Shown one piece after another: positions 62,724 through 64,000 of a DNA stretch of 64,000 bases. A model generated the notes under the pieces. That model ran no database searches and was not told the origin of the DNA. It was given only the letters and a program-made list of their open reading frames with translations. This DNA comes from Flavobacterium paronense. Lineage in GTDB: Bacteria; Bacteroidota; Bacteroidia; Flavobacteriales; Flavobacteriaceae. Position 1 is the first letter of the stretch. The number at the start of each line of letters is the position of its first letter. Where the stretch lies: assembly GCF_030409795.1 (NCBI RefSeq), contig NZ_JAUFQN010000019.1, positions 1,426,001 to 1,490,000 of the forward strand, read 5' to 3'. Both the position numbers and the translations under genes were made by a program.

Positions 62724-63866
62724 TTATGATTCAAACATAGTAGTGATTGTCATTGTTTGGTTATGTAATTCGCAGGCTACTTTACTTAATGTTGGAGAAA
62801 TTTCGCCATAGGAATAGAAACCACAAACGAGCATTTTATCGCCAAAAACTTCTTTAACGACTTCTATTTCTTCTTCTATTCTGTTTCCAAGAACAATTTT
62901 TCGACCAACACAACTTACAAGTAAACCCAATTGAGGATCATTGCATTGGTTTTTGTGAATAAGTGCTGCCGCATTATAAGATGCATCGATAAGTTTATCG
63001 AAATTCCCTTTCATCAGGCGAACCATAGATCCAACAGGAATATTTCCGGCAAAAGTCATCGATTTACTTTCTTCATCAATAGATAAAATGGTTCTGACAA
63101 CTGATTCGGATTTTAAATTTTCTTTCATAGAAAGCGGGAAGTATAAGGAAGAACCCGGCAGTTCTTCAGCATATTTACCGAGGTATTCTTTGTATAAATC
63201 TAATGCAAAACGATCTCCGATTTTATACAATACATTTTTTTCAGAATGCGTTACTTCACGTTCCGGACCAAAATCGCTCCAACCACCTTCAGAACCAAAA
63301 CCAAAATGTATGTTATCACCATAAAAACCAATAGCTACAATTTTACCTGGAGAAGCATCATTGTTTAACCCTACAATCGTTTTTTCAAAGTTATATTCAT
63401 CGCCCGCTAATCCTCCAAAAATTGGAACAGCTTCTTTAGTTTGTAAAATCAGCTCATTGATAAGTTCTGTTCCATTTATAAAACTTCCTTCAGAAAGAAT
63501 TAGAATTGATTTCAAATCTTCGGATAAAAGATCTTCTTTTATGGTATTTCCAAGCACCTGAATATCTGAATTTAAAAGAATATCTATTTCGGTTACTTTA
63601 CTATTTGTTTTTTCTAATGCAATTGCAGTTACTACTAAATTATTTTCAACTAAATTGGTGTTTGAAATCTGTCCAGAAGTTGAACAAATAACAATATTAG
63701 CATTTGGATATAAACCTTTTAACTTATGAAATGGTTTTGATTTTTCTAAAAATGTTCGTTCACCAAAGGCAAGTACGAGGTTTGCATTTTCAGAATTGAA
63801 TTGGTCTGTTGCAAAAAGAACAGTTTCCTCGTTATTCTCATTTACTTTGAGTTGTTGCAGTTTCAT
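62724..63866 (-). CDS. FIST-domain sensory protein (FIST_N and FIST_C)
   Basis: A 380-residue protein. The N-terminal FIST domain (about 25-210) includes NANLVLAFGER, GGLAGDEYNFEKT and FYGDNIHFGFGSEGG. The FIST_C domain follows (about 220-370), with VSCVGRKIVLG and VCGFYSYGEISP. FIST domains are predicted cytosolic small-ligand sensors, possibly for amino acids. The gene is followed 4 bases later by a hybrid kinase with no sensor domain of its own, suggesting a FIST-to-kinase signal. Confidence 0.92.
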   Translation of the reverse strand: MKLQQLKVNENNEETVLFATDQFNSENANLVLAFGERTFLEKSKPFHKLKGLYPNANIVICSTSGQISNTNLVENNLVVTAIALEKTNSKVTEIDILLNSDIQVLGNTIKEDLLSEDLKSILILSEGSFINGTELINELILQTKEAVPIFGGLAGDEYNFEKTIVGLNNDASPGKIVAIGFYGDNIHFGFGSEGGWSDFGPEREVTHSEKNVLYKIGDRFALDLYKEYLGKYAEELPGSSLYFPLSMKENLKSESVVRTILSIDEESKSMTFAGNIPVGSMVRLMKGNFDKLIDASYNAAALIHKNQCNDPQLGLLVSCVGRKIVLGNRIEEEIEVVKEVFGDKMLVCGFYSYGEISPTLSKVACELHNQTMTITTMFES

Positions 63867-63921
63867 TTTGGTTGAGTTTTTTTTTTGGTTTTATAAAGAA
63901 CGAGAAAGTTTTTAGAATAAC

Positions 63922-63958
63922 AAAAAAAAACTACAAAATTTCTTTTGTAGTTTTTTTT
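63922..63958. terminator. bidirectional terminator near the right edge
   Basis: 16-bp perfect arms AAAAAAAACTACAAAA / TTTTGTAGTTTTTTTT around loop TTTC. It probably terminates a gene beyond the right edge. Confidence 0.85.
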
Positions 63959-64000
63959 ATATGATATGTGAGCTCTATTTGTTGCTAAAATTATACGTTA

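Overview
The window is a piece of a Bacteroidota chromosome, most likely Flavobacterium or a close relative in Flavobacteriaceae. The DNA is AT-rich and coding-dense. Many gene starts are preceded by the Bacteroidota -7 box TANNTTTG, with little sign of Shine-Dalgarno sequences. Several families typical of the group are present: BBP2 porin beside amt, DUF3810, DUF4197, the DUF6452/DUF6048 pair after rlmD, and a serine-palmitoyltransferase-like enzyme. Most genes are housekeeping and sit in short operons on both strands. I saw no rRNA, tRNA, CRISPR array, prophage or complete insertion sequence.

Layout. 0.2-2.8 kb: ammonium transporter and outer-membrane barrel. 2.8-5 kb: purB and a sirtuin without zinc cysteines. 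5-9 kb: two membrane proteins, a TrmH-type methyltransferase and a carboxypeptidase-regulatory-domain protein. 9-14 kb: DEAD-box helicase, RdgB, SPT-like enzyme and a lipoprotein. 14-24 kb: fused acyl-CoA mutase (IcmF type), purU, DUF4197, and a prfA-pyrF-metal-receptor run. 23.4-26.2 kb: siderophore receptor plus PepSY-type membrane protein behind a probable metal-responsive operator. 26-35 kb: PepD, DUF3810, a Smr protein, RocD, a divergent Nramp and a frameshifted DUF1697 gene. 35-38.5 kb: a variable stretch of small orphan genes separated by repeats and hairpins. 38.5-52 kb: RlmD operon, acyltransferase, NYN-LOTUS protein, thioredoxin-like protein, two methyltransferases, ZIP, MurQ, a toxin-antitoxin pair and TerC. 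52-64 kb: fhs, topoisomerase IV, and a FIST/hybrid-kinase sensory pair.

The strongest candidate for a new system is the 787-residue gene at 56766-59129, inserted between parE and parC in the same direction. It combines an N-terminal PD-(D/E)XK-type nuclease signature, a central DGQHR (DndB-like) domain and a C-terminal Swt1-like HEPN domain. That combination suggests a single-gene defence or nucleic-acid-sensing protein carried in an essential operon. Intergenic DNA is rich in structure: 11-bp-period degenerate arrays at about 14.2 and 38.3 kb, a dispersed 30-bp repeat in three copies, two copies of an ACCTGACAGG hairpin, a large inverted repeat at 35.1-35.3 kb, and a possible small RNA at about 19.75 kb.
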